A stretch of DNA of 64,000 bases from Paenibacillus sp. BSR1-1 (GCF_030403775.1 NZ_JAQMWQ010000024.1:1-64000); one strand, 5' to 3'; positions 10,013 to 18,916 are shown, counted from the first letter of the stretch. Numbers and translations are program-made. The notes: generated by a model not told the origin, from the letters alone.

Positions 10013-10050
10013 AAAGAGTTTACCTGATGAAGGGAGCTCTTTTTATTTTT
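10013..10050 (+). terminator. Probable terminator after glycosyltransferase gene
   Basis: AAAGAG (10013-10018) pairs with CTCTTT (10037-10042), with additional weak inner pairing, followed by a T-rich tract. The stem is modest. Confidence 0.5.
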
Positions 10051-10122
10051 TTGTCGTACAACCTCCTGGCCTTGAATAAAAATGGATAGACAGGCTTTTA
10101 CTTAGGGTGGGGGGAGATTTTT

Positions 10123-10746
10123 ATGAATATATTTTTAAGCTATATCCTATTAGGATTGTCTCTAGCTGCTCCCATTGGTCCAATAAATGCAGCCCAAATT
10201 GACAGGGGAATTAGAAATGGCTTTATGCACTCATGGCTGATTGGTGTAGGGGCAGTGGTTGCAGATGGGATTTATATGGTGGTTGTTTACATAGGTGTGG
10301 TCAAATATCTTGAAACATCCTTTATGCAAACTTTCCTATGGTTTTTTGGAGCCTTTGTATTAATCTACACAGGGGTTGAAACGATTTTAAAGGCAGGAAA
10401 GATACACTTACAGGATTCAAGAGGGACGGAGCCGCTCATAAAATCGTTCCTCTCTGGTTTTTTTATGTCGATTTCCAATCCATTAACGATTCTTTTTTGG
10501 CTGGGTATTTATGGATCTGTACTCGCAAAAACAGCTTCAGTTTATGATACCACTCGATTGGTATTTTACAGCAGTGCTATTTTTATTGGGCTTTTGTTAT
10601 GGGATATTACAATGGCAGGGGTTTCTAGCAGCTTCCGAACATTTGTCACCTCACGTTTACTCATCATGATTTCACTTCTGTCGGGTTTTTCTTTAGTAGG
10701 CTTTGGCGTGTATTTTGGTATTCAAGCATGTAAAATCCTATTTTAA
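10123..10746 (+). CDS. LysE/RhtB-family amino acid exporter
   Basis: 207 residues with six predicted membrane helices. The N-terminal helix and the LAAPIGPINAAQ motif are typical of LysE/RhtB exporters, as is the SISNPLTILFW segment in the middle of the protein. The family exports amino acids such as lysine, homoserine or threonine; the substrate cannot be read from the sequence. The ATG follows GGTGGGGGGAG with good spacing. It is a single gene ending in a strong shared terminator. Confidence 0.88.
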   Translation: MNIFLSYILLGLSLAAPIGPINAAQIDRGIRNGFMHSWLIGVGAVVADGIYMVVVYIGVVKYLETSFMQTFLWFFGAFVLIYTGVETILKAGKIHLQDSRGTEPLIKSFLSGFFMSISNPLTILFWLGIYGSVLAKTASVYDTTRLVFYSSAIFIGLLLWDITMAGVSSSFRTFVTSRLLIMISLLSGFSLVGFGVYFGIQACKILF

Positions 10747-10790
10747 ATCACAAAAAACTGGCATGAATTATTGCCAGTTTTTTGTGATTT
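10745..10790. terminator. Bidirectional terminator between convergent genes
   Basis: A perfect 19-bp inverted repeat (10745-10763 with 10772-10790) containing A and T runs at both ends. It can serve both the LysE-type gene and the convergent permease gene. Confidence 0.93.
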
Positions 10791-10794
10791 GTTT

Positions 10795-12150
10795 TTATGC
10801 GGTAGGCCAAGGTTTAAGCACTTTCTTCTTATGCTTATTCCACTTAAGGTTCATCATTAAGGTAATGGCTCCAATGACCCCGAGAAAGGCTAAACTAATA
10901 AAAAAGCCTGGACGGCTTGTCTCATGGAAAATCGTCCCGCTGACGGCTATTAAAATTAAGATTGTGCCGAGGGTATATTTCATTTTGTCCTTTACTTTTA
11001 ATTCAAGAATTTTTCTTGAGGAGGCCAGGATAAATATCCAGTTATATAGAAGCATTAAGCCGGCCGCCGTTGTAATATACTCATAGACTCGATTGGGCAT
11101 TAATAAAGCAGATACTACTGAAGCAGTGATACCGACCATGGTAAGGAGCAGTGTCGGAATTGGTACCTTTAATTTTCCTTGCCTAGAAAAGCTTTTCGGT
11201 GCATCACCTTCTTCACCCAGGGTAACAAGAACGCTTGTTACTCCATAAAGAGAAGCAACCATTGTAGAGAATCCTGCTATGATTAAGGCACCATTGAAAA
11301 TATGAGGAACAAATGAAAGATGATAGGCATCTAAAGCAACAACAAATGGACTTTCCTTTGTATTAAAGTTCTGCCAGGATACCATCATGACCGCCAGTCC
11401 AATAGATAGAATATAAATAAGCATCAGAGTAAACAGCATAACTCTTCCTGCCTTAGGTGCTTCCTTAGGGTCCTTCAAATTTGTCGCCATTAGTCCCAAT
11501 ATCTCAATCCCGCCAAAGGCGTAAAAAGCAAAAATAACGGAAGACCATAAGCCTTTTATCCCATGTGGGAGAATATCATTTCGGCTCCTTGGATATTGAA
11601 TTGGGCGGTCTCCATCAATTACTCCGAAAATGGCTAAACAGGCAATAATGATAAACATTATTATCGCAGCTATTTTTAGCAGTGCCAAAATGTTTTCCAG
11701 CTTGTTCAATACATTTACTCCGATTAATAATACGACAAGTCCAAGAATGGCGTAGCCGGCAGCGAACAGCCATAATGGAACTTTTGGAAACCAAAAACGT
11801 GAAAAAATGGAAAGAGCAGTCATTTGGCTTCCCATAATTAACACTTCAGAGCACCAGTATACCCATCCGCTGCTGAAGCCGGCCCATCTCCCGTAAGCTT
11901 TTTTTGCATAAGATCGAAAACCGCCTTTGAGGGGCTCTTTCGACGTCATTTTTGAAAGAGCATCAAAGACGAAATAAGTACTAATGGCTGCAATGATAAA
12001 TGCTATTAAAATGGATGGTCCTGTCATTTTAATGGCTAAGCTCGATCCTAAGAAAAATCCTGTACCTATCGTACAGCCTACTCCAAATAAAGAGAGATGC
12101 CACCACTTCATACCGTTTTTCTCCTCAGCCCCTGACTTTGATTTGCCCAT
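10795..12150 (-). CDS. APC-family amino acid permease
   Basis: 451 residues with about 12 membrane helices. The N-terminal motif FGVGCTIGTGFFLGSS is the APC substrate-binding GxG signature in helix 1, and SVIFAFYAFGGIEILG is the helix 6 signature, typical of the AAT/YbgF-YvbW type of Bacillus amino acid transporters. Substrate not determinable. The start is well supported: AAAAGGAG seven bases upstream of the ATG. A 53-residue gene ends 15 bases upstream in the same direction, so the two are probably co-transcribed. Confidence 0.9.
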   Translation of the reverse strand: MGKSKSGAEEKNGMKWWHLSLFGVGCTIGTGFFLGSSLAIKMTGPSILIAFIIAAISTYFVFDALSKMTSKEPLKGGFRSYAKKAYGRWAGFSSGWVYWCSEVLIMGSQMTALSIFSRFWFPKVPLWLFAAGYAILGLVVLLIGVNVLNKLENILALLKIAAIIMFIIIACLAIFGVIDGDRPIQYPRSRNDILPHGIKGLWSSVIFAFYAFGGIEILGLMATNLKDPKEAPKAGRVMLFTLMLIYILSIGLAVMMVSWQNFNTKESPFVVALDAYHLSFVPHIFNGALIIAGFSTMVASLYGVTSVLVTLGEEGDAPKSFSRQGKLKVPIPTLLLTMVGITASVVSALLMPNRVYEYITTAAGLMLLYNWIFILASSRKILELKVKDKMKYTLGTILILIAVSGTIFHETSRPGFFISLAFLGVIGAITLMMNLKWNKHKKKVLKPWPTA

Positions 12151-12165
12151 ATAACTTCTCCTTTT

Positions 12166-12327
12166 TTATAATCTTCGTCCAGTGGCACCTGGTGATTTAT
12201 CGGTATCCTTTTGATTATTATATTCTTCATCATTAAGTCCTGGTTTTTGGTTATGGGCTCCCCCTAAATACTGTGCCTCATGCTCACGTTGGACTTTTTG
12301 AAATTTATTAAAATTTTCATTTACCAT
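12166..12327 (-). CDS. Small hydrophilic protein, unknown function
   Basis: A 53-residue ORF with ATG seven bases after GAGGAGA and the stop at 12166. The product is highly polar, with a KVQREHEAQYLGG stretch, then N/Q/D-rich sequence and a basic ATGRRL end. It has no signal peptide or membrane segment. It resembles the short, disordered proteins often associated with spores or general stress in Bacillus, but I do not recognise it. It lies immediately upstream of the permease ribosome binding site. Confidence 0.65.
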   Translation of the reverse strand: MVNENFNKFQKVQREHEAQYLGGAHNQKPGLNDEEYNNQKDTDKSPGATGRRL

Positions 12328-12514
12328 CAAATCTCCTCATTTCTTATCAGGTATCTTTTTTAAGATATACGTCATGTTCATTCTTATTCAAATTCTTAAA
12401 GTTATCATAGTTAGGTTTTTGATGGAATTAAATTTTTGTTACATAATCAACCGCCTAACAAATGAAAATATAGGATATAGACAATTGCGCTTTTCGATGA
12501 AAGGGGTTTAACAT

Positions 12515-13270
12515 ATGCTATCGACACAGCAATTAGCTGAGTTACGTCTGCAACTATTACAGGAAAAAAGTGAAGTAGAGGAACATTTACAACAGAATGA
12601 CCACTTTGGTTTAGAAAGAGGCCACGCACATGAATCGGTGGGGGAGCTGTCCAGCTATGATAACCACCCCGCAGATGAAGGAACAGAGTTATATGAGCGT
12701 GAAAAGGATATAGCTTTAAATGAGCATTATGGATTGCAGCTACAAAATATTAATCACGCCTTAGAGGCTATGGAAAATGGAACATATGGGAAATGTGAAG
12801 TTTGCGGCAAGGACATTCCGCTAGAACGCCTGCAGGTCTTGCCTAATACCACTTATTGTATTGAACACAGTCCGGATCAAATTGTTTCTCACAACCGCCC
12901 AGTTGAAGAAGGGGTATTGATGCCGCCTTGGGGGAAATTTGATATGGATGAAAAGAATGAGAATGTGGCCTTCGATGCAGAAGATTCCTGGCAAACTGTT
13001 GCCCAGTGGGGAACGAGCGAGACTCCTTCTGATTTAGCCTTTTCGGAGGATAATTACCATGATATCTACGCTGAATCTGATGAAAATATCAGCTATGTCG
13101 AGGACTATGAGAATTTTGTTGGAAATGATATGTATGGAAAAAATATTACGGTATACCCAAATGCCCAGCATGAACAATATGAGGATGCACTTGATCAAGA
13201 AGGGATCATGACAAGCTTTGGGGATCTGCCGGCATTTGAACATGACCCGTATGTAGATGATGATAAATGA
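12515..13270 (+). CDS. YteA-type TraR/DksA zinc-finger protein
   Basis: 251 residues. An N-terminal coiled-coil region (about 1-85) with LSSYDNHPADEGTELYERE is followed by a DksA/TraR finger, CEVCGKDIPLERLQVLPNT ending in a third Cys, near residues 92-115. A long acidic tail rich in D, E and Y then runs to the end. This is the YteA/YlyA family of Bacilli; YlyA binds RNA polymerase in sporulating B. subtilis. The fourth zinc ligand seems to be His in the CIEH segment. ATG follows AAAGGGG. Single gene with its own terminator. Confidence 0.87.
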   Translation: MLSTQQLAELRLQLLQEKSEVEEHLQQNDHFGLERGHAHESVGELSSYDNHPADEGTELYEREKDIALNEHYGLQLQNINHALEAMENGTYGKCEVCGKDIPLERLQVLPNTTYCIEHSPDQIVSHNRPVEEGVLMPPWGKFDMDEKNENVAFDAEDSWQTVAQWGTSETPSDLAFSEDNYHDIYAESDENISYVEDYENFVGNDMYGKNITVYPNAQHEQYEDALDQEGIMTSFGDLPAFEHDPYVDDDK

Positions 13271-13281
13271 GTAAGTAAAAA

Positions 13282-13316
13282 AGAAAACAGCTTTCTAAAA
13301 GAGAGCTGTTTTCTCT
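13282..13316. terminator. Bidirectional terminator
   Basis: A 15-bp inverted repeat with one mismatch (13282-13296 with 13300-13314) between the convergent yteA-like gene and the small DUF4025-like gene. Confidence 0.85.
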
Positions 13317-13325
13317 GATTATTGC

Positions 13326-13514
13326 TTAACTTTGTTCTGATTCATTCTCATTTCCGGTCGTAACGTCGCCTTCCGCGTACACATCACTTACTTGCTCATG
13401 TGTAGTGGCAAGTCCAGATGAAATCTGATCTTTTTCTTGATAATAGCTTGGATGATAGAAGCTCCCGGCAACTTCTTTGTCCGGATTGGCTTTCTGTTTC
13501 TGCTTGTCCATCAT
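13326..13514 (-). CDS. Small YozQ-like (DUF4025) protein
   Basis: 62 residues, hydrophilic. The segment SSGLATTHEQVSDVYAEG matches my memory of the YozQ/DUF4025 family of small Bacillus proteins. The start is one of two adjacent ATGs (13514 or 13511) after GGAGGATAAC. The longer upstream reading starting at 13541 would place the ribosome binding site inside the gene and is unlikely. Function unknown. Confidence 0.7.
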   Translation of the reverse strand: MMDKQKQKANPDKEVAGSFYHPSYYQEKDQISSGLATTHEQVSDVYAEGDVTTGNENESEQS

Positions 13515-13607
13515 GTTATCCTCCTTTTGAATATGATACAACGGTATTTTTTTCTTTTTTAAAGCGGATTACTCCTAAAAAATTTTTAAGCTAAGGAAGT
13601 GCTTACG

Positions 13608-13742
13608 ATGAAGAATAAAGACAAATTACCAAACCGAGAAGATTTAGACCAAGCCTTTCATTATCTCCACGACCAGATAAACAGGATTTCCGTTATCGAA
13701 GAAGTTGAAATGATGAAAGAAGATGAAGGATATAAAGAGTAA
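13608..13742 (+). CDS. Small acidic protein, unknown
   Basis: A 44-residue ORF, ATG to TAA, strongly charged with the repeated E/K/D content of a helical cytosolic peptide (DLDQAFHYLHDQINR then EEVEMMKEDE). AAGGA lies ten bases upstream, slightly long. I do not recognise a family. Codon use and composition look genuinely coding, but evidence is limited to that and the ribosome binding site. Confidence 0.5.
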   Translation: MKNKDKLPNREDLDQAFHYLHDQINRISVIEEVEMMKEDEGYKE

Positions 13743-13858
13743 ACTGGATGGAAATTTGCCTTAATCCAAATTAGGTTGAAAGGGGCAAGAATTTTTCTCT
13801 AGACCCAACAAGGTTGTGTTTGCTATGATTTCTAGAGGCATTTCAAAGGTGGTTTAAT

Positions 13859-14755
13859 ATGGTAATAAGAGAAACGTTGGCAAAAAAAGTGGCTTGGATT
13901 AGTGTAATCAGTAATATTGTTCTTACACTAGGAAAGATCATCATTGGCTTGTATGGAAACAGTGATGCTGTATTTGCAGATGGGATTCATTCTGCCGCCG
14001 ATGTTTTCGCGTCTATCATTGTTTTATTGGTCATTAAAATTGCCAATAAACCCGCGGATAAAGAACATCCCTATGGACACGGAAAGGCCGAAGTCATTGT
14101 CTCTGGTATTGTAGGAATTTTACTCTTTCTTGTCTCCATTTATGTTGTTTATGAAGGAATAAGCGGTTTTTTTCACAAGGTGGAATCACCTAGCTTGTTG
14201 GCCATGTGGGTCGCCCTATTTTCATATATAATGAAGATCATTTTATATCGCAGTTCATTAAAAGCAGCCAAGCAGCACAACAGTAAGGCCATTGAAGCCA
14301 TAGCTTTTGACCATAAAGCCGATATTGTTGCTTCCATTGCTGCAGCAATTGGTGTTCTCATCTCTATTTTAGGAGAACGATTCGATCTTCATTTACTCCT
14401 TTATGGAGATAAAGCTGCTAGTATTTTTGTCGCCTATTTAATTTTTAAAATTTCAAAGGAAATGCTGACAGAGGCGTTTGATATTCTTCTGGAGCGGAAC
14501 ATTAGCACGGAGACGATTCAAGAATACACTAAAATAATTAATGATTTTCCTGACGTTAGGCGGATTGACCGAATTCGCGCAAGAGAGCATGGCCATTATA
14601 TATTGGTGGATTTGCGTATCTCCATTGATTATTATAAGACAATCAAAGAGGGGCATGATCTGGCTAAATCCATTAAACAAAAGCTAATGAAAAGTTATGA
14701 TAACATCGATGAAGTTTTAATTCATTTAAACCCTTATTTTCCGGAAGATAATTAA
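13859..14755 (+). CDS. Cation diffusion facilitator family divalent metal exporter
   Basis: 298 residues with about five to six transmembrane helices in residues 1-205 and a C-terminal cytosolic ferredoxin-like domain. The metal-site motifs FADGIHSAADV (helix 2) and AFDHKADIVAS (helix 5) and the HPYGHGKAE loop are complete. It resembles MneS/MneP of B. subtilis (YeaB/YdfM), which export manganese; zinc, iron or cobalt remain possible. ATG after AAAGGTGG. No obvious terminator follows before the small ORF/corA transcription unit. Confidence 0.92.
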   Translation: MVIRETLAKKVAWISVISNIVLTLGKIIIGLYGNSDAVFADGIHSAADVFASIIVLLVIKIANKPADKEHPYGHGKAEVIVSGIVGILLFLVSIYVVYEGISGFFHKVESPSLLAMWVALFSYIMKIILYRSSLKAAKQHNSKAIEAIAFDHKADIVASIAAAIGVLISILGERFDLHLLLYGDKAASIFVAYLIFKISKEMLTEAFDILLERNISTETIQEYTKIINDFPDVRRIDRIRAREHGHYILVDLRISIDYYKTIKEGHDLAKSIKQKLMKSYDNIDEVLIHLNPYFPEDN

Positions 14756-14774
14756 TTTCCAAAAAAAAACATCT

Positions 14775-14803
14775 TTGTACTTTGGACCATTTGGGTTTAT
14801 GAT
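14775..14803 (+). promoter_or_regulatory. Candidate sigma-A promoter for small ORF-corA
   Basis: TTGTAC (14775-14780), a 17-base spacer and TATGAT (14798-14803), 37 bases before the small ORF start. The -35 is weak and the -10 matches at five of six positions. Confidence 0.4.
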
Positions 14804-14840
14804 AGGATAGGATATAAAAAGATCGAAGGAGTTGATATTT

Positions 14841-14966
14841 TTGAGTTATTCCGTTGACCCGGACCCAAGTAGGCGAGGGGAAGTCAATGTTATTTTTGAA
14901 TTGATTGAATTGATTATCAAGAATATCAACTCTAGAATTGGATGTTGGCTTCCTCGAACAAAGTGA
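14841..14966 (+). CDS. Small ORF upstream of corA
   Basis: A 41-residue ORF with a TTG start nine bases after AAGGAG and the stop 16 bases before the corA start. The product is SYSVDPDPSRRG, then an isoleucine-rich amphipathic stretch, then GCWLPRTK. It could be a real small protein or a leader peptide coupled to corA; the corA ribosome binding site lies just beyond its stop codon. Not recognised. Confidence 0.4.
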   Translation: MSYSVDPDPSRRGEVNVIFELIELIIKNINSRIGCWLPRTK

Positions 14967-14982
14967 GTGAGGAGGTTTTGCC

Positions 14983-15921
14983 ATGCTGGAAATGTTTAAA
15001 AGCACCGATGCGCGGGTGCTGGAAAAAGTGGATTCTATTTCCAAAGGCTGCTGGATCAATATCTATGCCCCAACACCCGAGGAAATTGCAAAGGTATCAA
15101 ATGATGCCCAAGTAGATATCGATATTATAAAAGACGCACTGGATGATGAAGAGCGTCCGAGGATTGAACGTGATGATGGCCGGGTATATATCATTGTTGA
15201 CTTTCCCTATATTATCCATGATGAAACAGGTCTTGCTGTTTATGAAACAATACCAATTGGGATTATTTTAACAGAGGATAATATTATTACTGTTTCCCTA
15301 AAGGATTCCCCAATTATAGAGGAATTCCGAAAAAATCGCGTCAAAGAATTTTTTACGTTTAAAAAGACGCGCTTCGCTTTGCAGATTCTATTTGTAATCT
15401 CTTCGTATTATCTTCGGTACCTAAAGCAAATCAATAAGAAAACAAATGAAATAGAACGCGAAGTACATCAATCATTGAAAAATAAAGAACTATATGCCTT
15501 TTTAGCTTTAGAGAAAAGTTTGGTTTACTTTACGACATCTTTAAAATCAAATAAAGTCGTTCTTGATAAGATCCTGCGGTTTAACTATTTAAAAATGTAC
15601 GAGGAAGACAAGGATTTATTAGAAGACGTGATGATTGAAAAAACACAGGCAATAGAAATGGCGGAAACGTATCGTTCGATCTTGAGCGGGATGATGAATG
15701 CTTTTGCATCGATCATTTCAAATAACCTGAACATTGTGATGAAGTTTTTAACTTCAATTACAATCATCTTGTCATTCCCAACGATGGTAGCCAGCTTTTA
15801 CGGAATGAATGTAGATATTCCATTCCAGCATGCTACACATTCCTATGCGATCCCGTTAGTGATCTCTGCCTTTTTAACTAGTTTAACAGCGTTTATTTTT
15901 TGGAAAAAGAAATATTTCTAG
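14983..15921 (+). CDS. corA: CorA-type magnesium/divalent cation transporter
   Basis: 312 residues. A long soluble N-terminal funnel domain is followed by two C-terminal helices, with the pore signature FYGMNVDIP (GMN motif) at the end of the first helix near residue 275 and a basic C-terminus WKKKYF. This is the CorA family pattern, mediating Mg2+ uptake in pentameric form. The ATG follows GGAGG at good distance. A terminator begins four bases after the stop. Confidence 0.93.
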   Translation: MLEMFKSTDARVLEKVDSISKGCWINIYAPTPEEIAKVSNDAQVDIDIIKDALDDEERPRIERDDGRVYIIVDFPYIIHDETGLAVYETIPIGIILTEDNIITVSLKDSPIIEEFRKNRVKEFFTFKKTRFALQILFVISSYYLRYLKQINKKTNEIEREVHQSLKNKELYAFLALEKSLVYFTTSLKSNKVVLDKILRFNYLKMYEEDKDLLEDVMIEKTQAIEMAETYRSILSGMMNAFASIISNNLNIVMKFLTSITIILSFPTMVASFYGMNVDIPFQHATHSYAIPLVISAFLTSLTAFIFWKKKYF

Positions 15922-15924
15922 ATT

Positions 15925-15953
15925 ACCAGCCATTCAATTGGCTGGTTTTTTTA
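15925..15953 (+). terminator. Terminator of corA
   Basis: ACCAGCCA (15925-15932) pairs with TGGCTGGT (15939-15946), followed by seven T. Confidence 0.92.
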
Positions 15954-16145
15954 TTTTCAATGATAAAATTTCCCTATTTTTTATTAATTGAAAAAAATAA
16001 TCTCTTTCTTCCTAATATTTTTAAAGGAAAATTAAAAATTTTCCCAATATTCACAGATGATAGATTGTTATTTTATAAGAAATTTAACAATAGGCTAGAA
16101 CATCAGCAGAACGACTGTAATCCAAAGGGAGAAGGGAGTTTTTGA

Positions 16146-17399
16146 ATGAAAAAAGGGAAAATTCTTGGGGCTGCCGTAATGAGTGCGCTCATGGGGATTT
16201 CGATGTTCGCAACGGCCGCATTCGGACAGCAAACGACCAGTCAGGAATCCTATCGTGTCTTGATTCAAGGTCCGTCCGCGGATAAAGCAAAAGCTAAGGC
16301 AAGCTATGGAGCTCGCTGGGAGTTTGAAGGGCAAGGATTTACAACAACGGTAAACGCTCAGCAATACCAGGCTCTTTTGAAAAATAAAAATTTAAAGATT
16401 GAAAGGCTTCCAGAGCTTCAGCTTGGAGTAAACCAGGATGCAGCATCGAAACTAGCAGCAACAGCTGTTCTTAGTGATCGAACACCATGGGGAATTCAGG
16501 CAATCTATAATGACCCTAATATAGCGTCGACTTCAGGTGGCAGTGGAATAAAGGTTGCGGTGCTAGATACTGGTGTTTATAAAACCCATTCAGATCTTGC
16601 CGCGAATGTCGAACAATGTAAAGATTTTTCTCAAATAAAATCGCCTCTAGTTGAGGGAAGCTGTGCTGATGGAAATGGCCATGGTACACACGTTTCTGGC
16701 ACAATCCTTGCCAATGGCGGAAGCGGACAGGGGATTTACGGAGTAGCTCCGGATGCCAAACTATGGTCTTATAAGGTATTAAACAACCGCGGAACAGGTT
16801 ATTCGGATGATATTGCAGCAGCTATTCGCAAAGCAGCTGATGAGTCTGTTCGAACAGGGTCACATGTCATTATTTCGATGTCTCTTGGTTCGAGCTCAAA
16901 GGATTCACTTATTTCGAGTGCTGTTGATTATGCCTATGGAAAGGGCGTCCTTGTTGTCGCAGCTGCTGGAAACGACGGTCCAGGAACGAATACCATCGGC
17001 TATCCAGGTGCATTAGTAAATGCTGTCGCTGTAGCAGCCTTAGAAAATGTTCAGCAAAATGGCACCTATCGTGTGGCAGATTTCTCTTCACGAGGCAATC
17101 CGGCTACAGCAGGTGACTATATCATTCAAGAGCGGGATGTTGAGGTTTCGGCACCTGGCAGGGCAATTGAATCAACCTGGAATGACGGCGCCTATAATAC
17201 GATAAGTGGTACATCGATGGCTACTCCGCACGTATCGGGTCTTGCTGCAAAGATCTGGGCTGCAAATCCATCTTGGTCAAATGTCCAACTGCGAACAGAA
17301 CTGCAAAATCGCGCAAAAGCAAATGATATTAAAGGAGGTACAGGAGCGGGTATAGGTGATGATTATGCATCAGGCTTCGGATTCCCTCGAGTAAGGTAA
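16146..17399 (+). CDS. Secreted subtilisin-like serine protease (S8 family)
   Basis: 417-residue preproprotein. A signal peptide lies at residues 1-27 (basic start, hydrophobic core, ATAAFG then Q). An inhibitor I9-like propeptide follows to about residue 105, then a catalytic domain with Asp141 (VAVLDTGVY), His179 (GNGHGTHVSGT), oxyanion Asn276 (AAAGNDGPG) and Ser357 (SGTSMATPHVSG). Two cysteines, Cys158 and Cys173, bracket the approach to His179 and could form a disulfide, unusual for extracellular Bacillus subtilisins. ATG after GGGAGAAGGGAG. It lies directly upstream of an NprR-like regulator and propeptide gene and is a natural target of that system (inference). An AT-rich 190-base region precedes it. 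Confidence 0.94.
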   Translation: MKKGKILGAAVMSALMGISMFATAAFGQQTTSQESYRVLIQGPSADKAKAKASYGARWEFEGQGFTTTVNAQQYQALLKNKNLKIERLPELQLGVNQDAASKLAATAVLSDRTPWGIQAIYNDPNIASTSGGSGIKVAVLDTGVYKTHSDLAANVEQCKDFSQIKSPLVEGSCADGNGHGTHVSGTILANGGSGQGIYGVAPDAKLWSYKVLNNRGTGYSDDIAAAIRKAADESVRTGSHVIISMSLGSSSKDSLISSAVDYAYGKGVLVVAAAGNDGPGTNTIGYPGALVNAVAVAALENVQQNGTYRVADFSSRGNPATAGDYIIQERDVEVSAPGRAIESTWNDGAYNTISGTSMATPHVSGLAAKIWAANPSWSNVQLRTELQNRAKANDIKGGTGAGIGDDYASGFGFPRVR

Positions 17400-17407
17400 T
17401 GGATATG

Positions 17408-17440
17408 GGCCATCGTGATCTTATGTTCGGATGGCCTTTT
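17408..17440 (+). terminator. Terminator of the protease gene
   Basis: GGCCATC (17408-17414) pairs with GATGGCC (17430-17436), followed by TTTT. Confidence 0.7.
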
Positions 17441-17539
17441 GAAGTATTGCTTATTTTTTAAAAAATCAGAAAAATAACTGTATACAGGGTGACATTTCAT
17501 GTAAAATAGTGTAAAAAGGAAGGCAAGCTAGGTGGTTAT

Positions 17540-18760
17540 ATGGAATTTGGAGCCCTGATTAAATTCTATCGTACACAAAAAGGAATGACCCAAGCAGAGC
17601 TTGCTAAAGGAATCTGCTCTGTTCCCCATTTAAGTAAGATCGAAAACAACTCGAAGGAAGCAAATGAGGAAACGATTTCCCTTTTACTTGAACGGCTGGA
17701 AATCGGACTGGAGGAAATGGACGAGAAAGAGGGCTTAATCCAAACTTTATTGGGGCAGCTTGGGGAAAAAATCAATTATTATTTAAAAGATAAAATCGAT
17801 GAAATCTATCAAAAACTTCAGGAAATGGAGCATATCATCCCATTTTCAAAGTTTATTCATACTTATGAATTATACAAGTACCGATATCTATTATTTAAAG
17901 GATTTTTGGCCGAGGCCGAAAGCCAAAAGGATTTATTATTTAAACAAAAGAAAAATTTTTCCCAACATGAAGCGTATTTATTTCGCTACTTTAATGCGGT
18001 ATGTTTAATTATGAAGGGACAATATAAAGCTGCAGATGAATTACTCGAGGCATTACACAATGAACCAAGTAATGAAACGCAGAATGCTGAATTTTTTTAT
18101 CATCGCGCTTTTGTAAAAGGTTCTCTTGAACAGTCTGGCCATGCCATTCATTTTGGCAAAATGGCGCTTCAGCTGTTTATGAATGAGCATAATTTTTTCC
18201 GGATCCTCCATACGCTTATGATGTTAGGGATTAATTATACGCAATCAAATATTTATGAGGAAGCGGAGGATTGTTTCAAGCACTTTATCCGTAATGCCGA
18301 ATTATTAAAACAGGATAAGCTTCTTCCGCAAATTTATCACAATATGGGCTATCTGCAGAACAAAAAAGGCAATCAGAAGGAAGCGCTTAAATATTACGAA
18401 AAAAGCTTGGCTCTTCAACCCATCAACAATCCGCATTACCTTGTAACCCTGTATTCAATTGGTGAAATCCAATACTTACTTCATGAAACTGCTAAAGCGA
18501 AAGAATGTTTTCAAGTAGTTAGTTCTGTGGCGAAGGAACTCGGGGTTAAAAAATATCGATTGCTGGCAGACTTTTATCTATTTCACATTGTCTCACCTGA
18601 AAAAGCGTTTAAATATTTGGAGTCAAAAGTGATTCCTTATCTTGAAGGGACAAATGAACACTATAATGACCTAACCAGTTTTTATAAAATGCTTTCAGGT
18701 TTCTATTGTGAACAAGGAATCTATATGGAGGCAGTTAAATATTTAAATAAAATTACATGA
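17540..18760 (+). CDS. RRNPP-family quorum-sensing transcription regulator (NprR/PlcR-like)
   Basis: 406 residues. An N-terminal XRE helix-turn-helix (about residues 4-60, with KGMTQAELAKGICSVPHLSKIE) is followed by a long helical region of TPR repeats (about 100-400; clear units include YHNMGYLQNKKGNQKEALKYYEKSLAL). This is the architecture of NprR, PlcR and Rgg relatives, which bind a re-imported signalling peptide in the TPR domain. The gene is followed after 12 bases by an exported 42-residue propeptide gene, the arrangement of nprR-nprX. It starts at ATG after TAGGTGG. The upstream secreted protease gene fits the known tie between NprR and extracellular proteases. The exact regulon is not determinable. 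Confidence 0.88.
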   Translation: MEFGALIKFYRTQKGMTQAELAKGICSVPHLSKIENNSKEANEETISLLLERLEIGLEEMDEKEGLIQTLLGQLGEKINYYLKDKIDEIYQKLQEMEHIIPFSKFIHTYELYKYRYLLFKGFLAEAESQKDLLFKQKKNFSQHEAYLFRYFNAVCLIMKGQYKAADELLEALHNEPSNETQNAEFFYHRAFVKGSLEQSGHAIHFGKMALQLFMNEHNFFRILHTLMMLGINYTQSNIYEEAEDCFKHFIRNAELLKQDKLLPQIYHNMGYLQNKKGNQKEALKYYEKSLALQPINNPHYLVTLYSIGEIQYLLHETAKAKECFQVVSSVAKELGVKKYRLLADFYLFHIVSPEKAFKYLESKVIPYLEGTNEHYNDLTSFYKMLSGFYCEQGIYMEAVKYLNKIT

Positions 18761-18772
18761 GGAGGAGCCATA

Positions 18773-18901
18773 ATGAAAAAAGCTTTAATTTTAATATTCT
18801 CAGTTGTTTTACTAGTTTTATCGTCACCTGTGAGCAGTGCTAAACCTGTAAATGTAGCAGATGCTACTCCAACAGATCACCCAATCTACCCTCCAGTATA
18901 A
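18773..18901 (+). CDS. Exported signalling propeptide (NprX/PapR-like pheromone precursor)
   Basis: A 42-residue ORF, ATG five bases after GGAGGAG, starting 12 bases after the regulator stop. The product has a lysine-positive start, a hydrophobic core of about 16 residues and an AXA-like site (SSA then KP) near residue 23, then a short hydrophilic tail ending TDHPIYPPV. Length, export signal and position match RRNPP pheromone precursors, whose active form is usually the last five to eight residues after secretion and proteolysis. The C-terminal sequence is not one of the pheromones I know (NprX SKPDIVG, PapR LPFEF type). The gene is followed directly by a strong terminator. Confidence 0.82.
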   Translation: MKKALILIFSVVLLVLSSPVSSAKPVNVADATPTDHPIYPPV

Positions 18902-18916
18902 TTTTATATACTTAAG

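Noticed and set aside
10703-11086. 127-codon plus-strand frame
   Set aside because: Runs through the bidirectional terminator and then antisense to the APC permease; no family resemblance.
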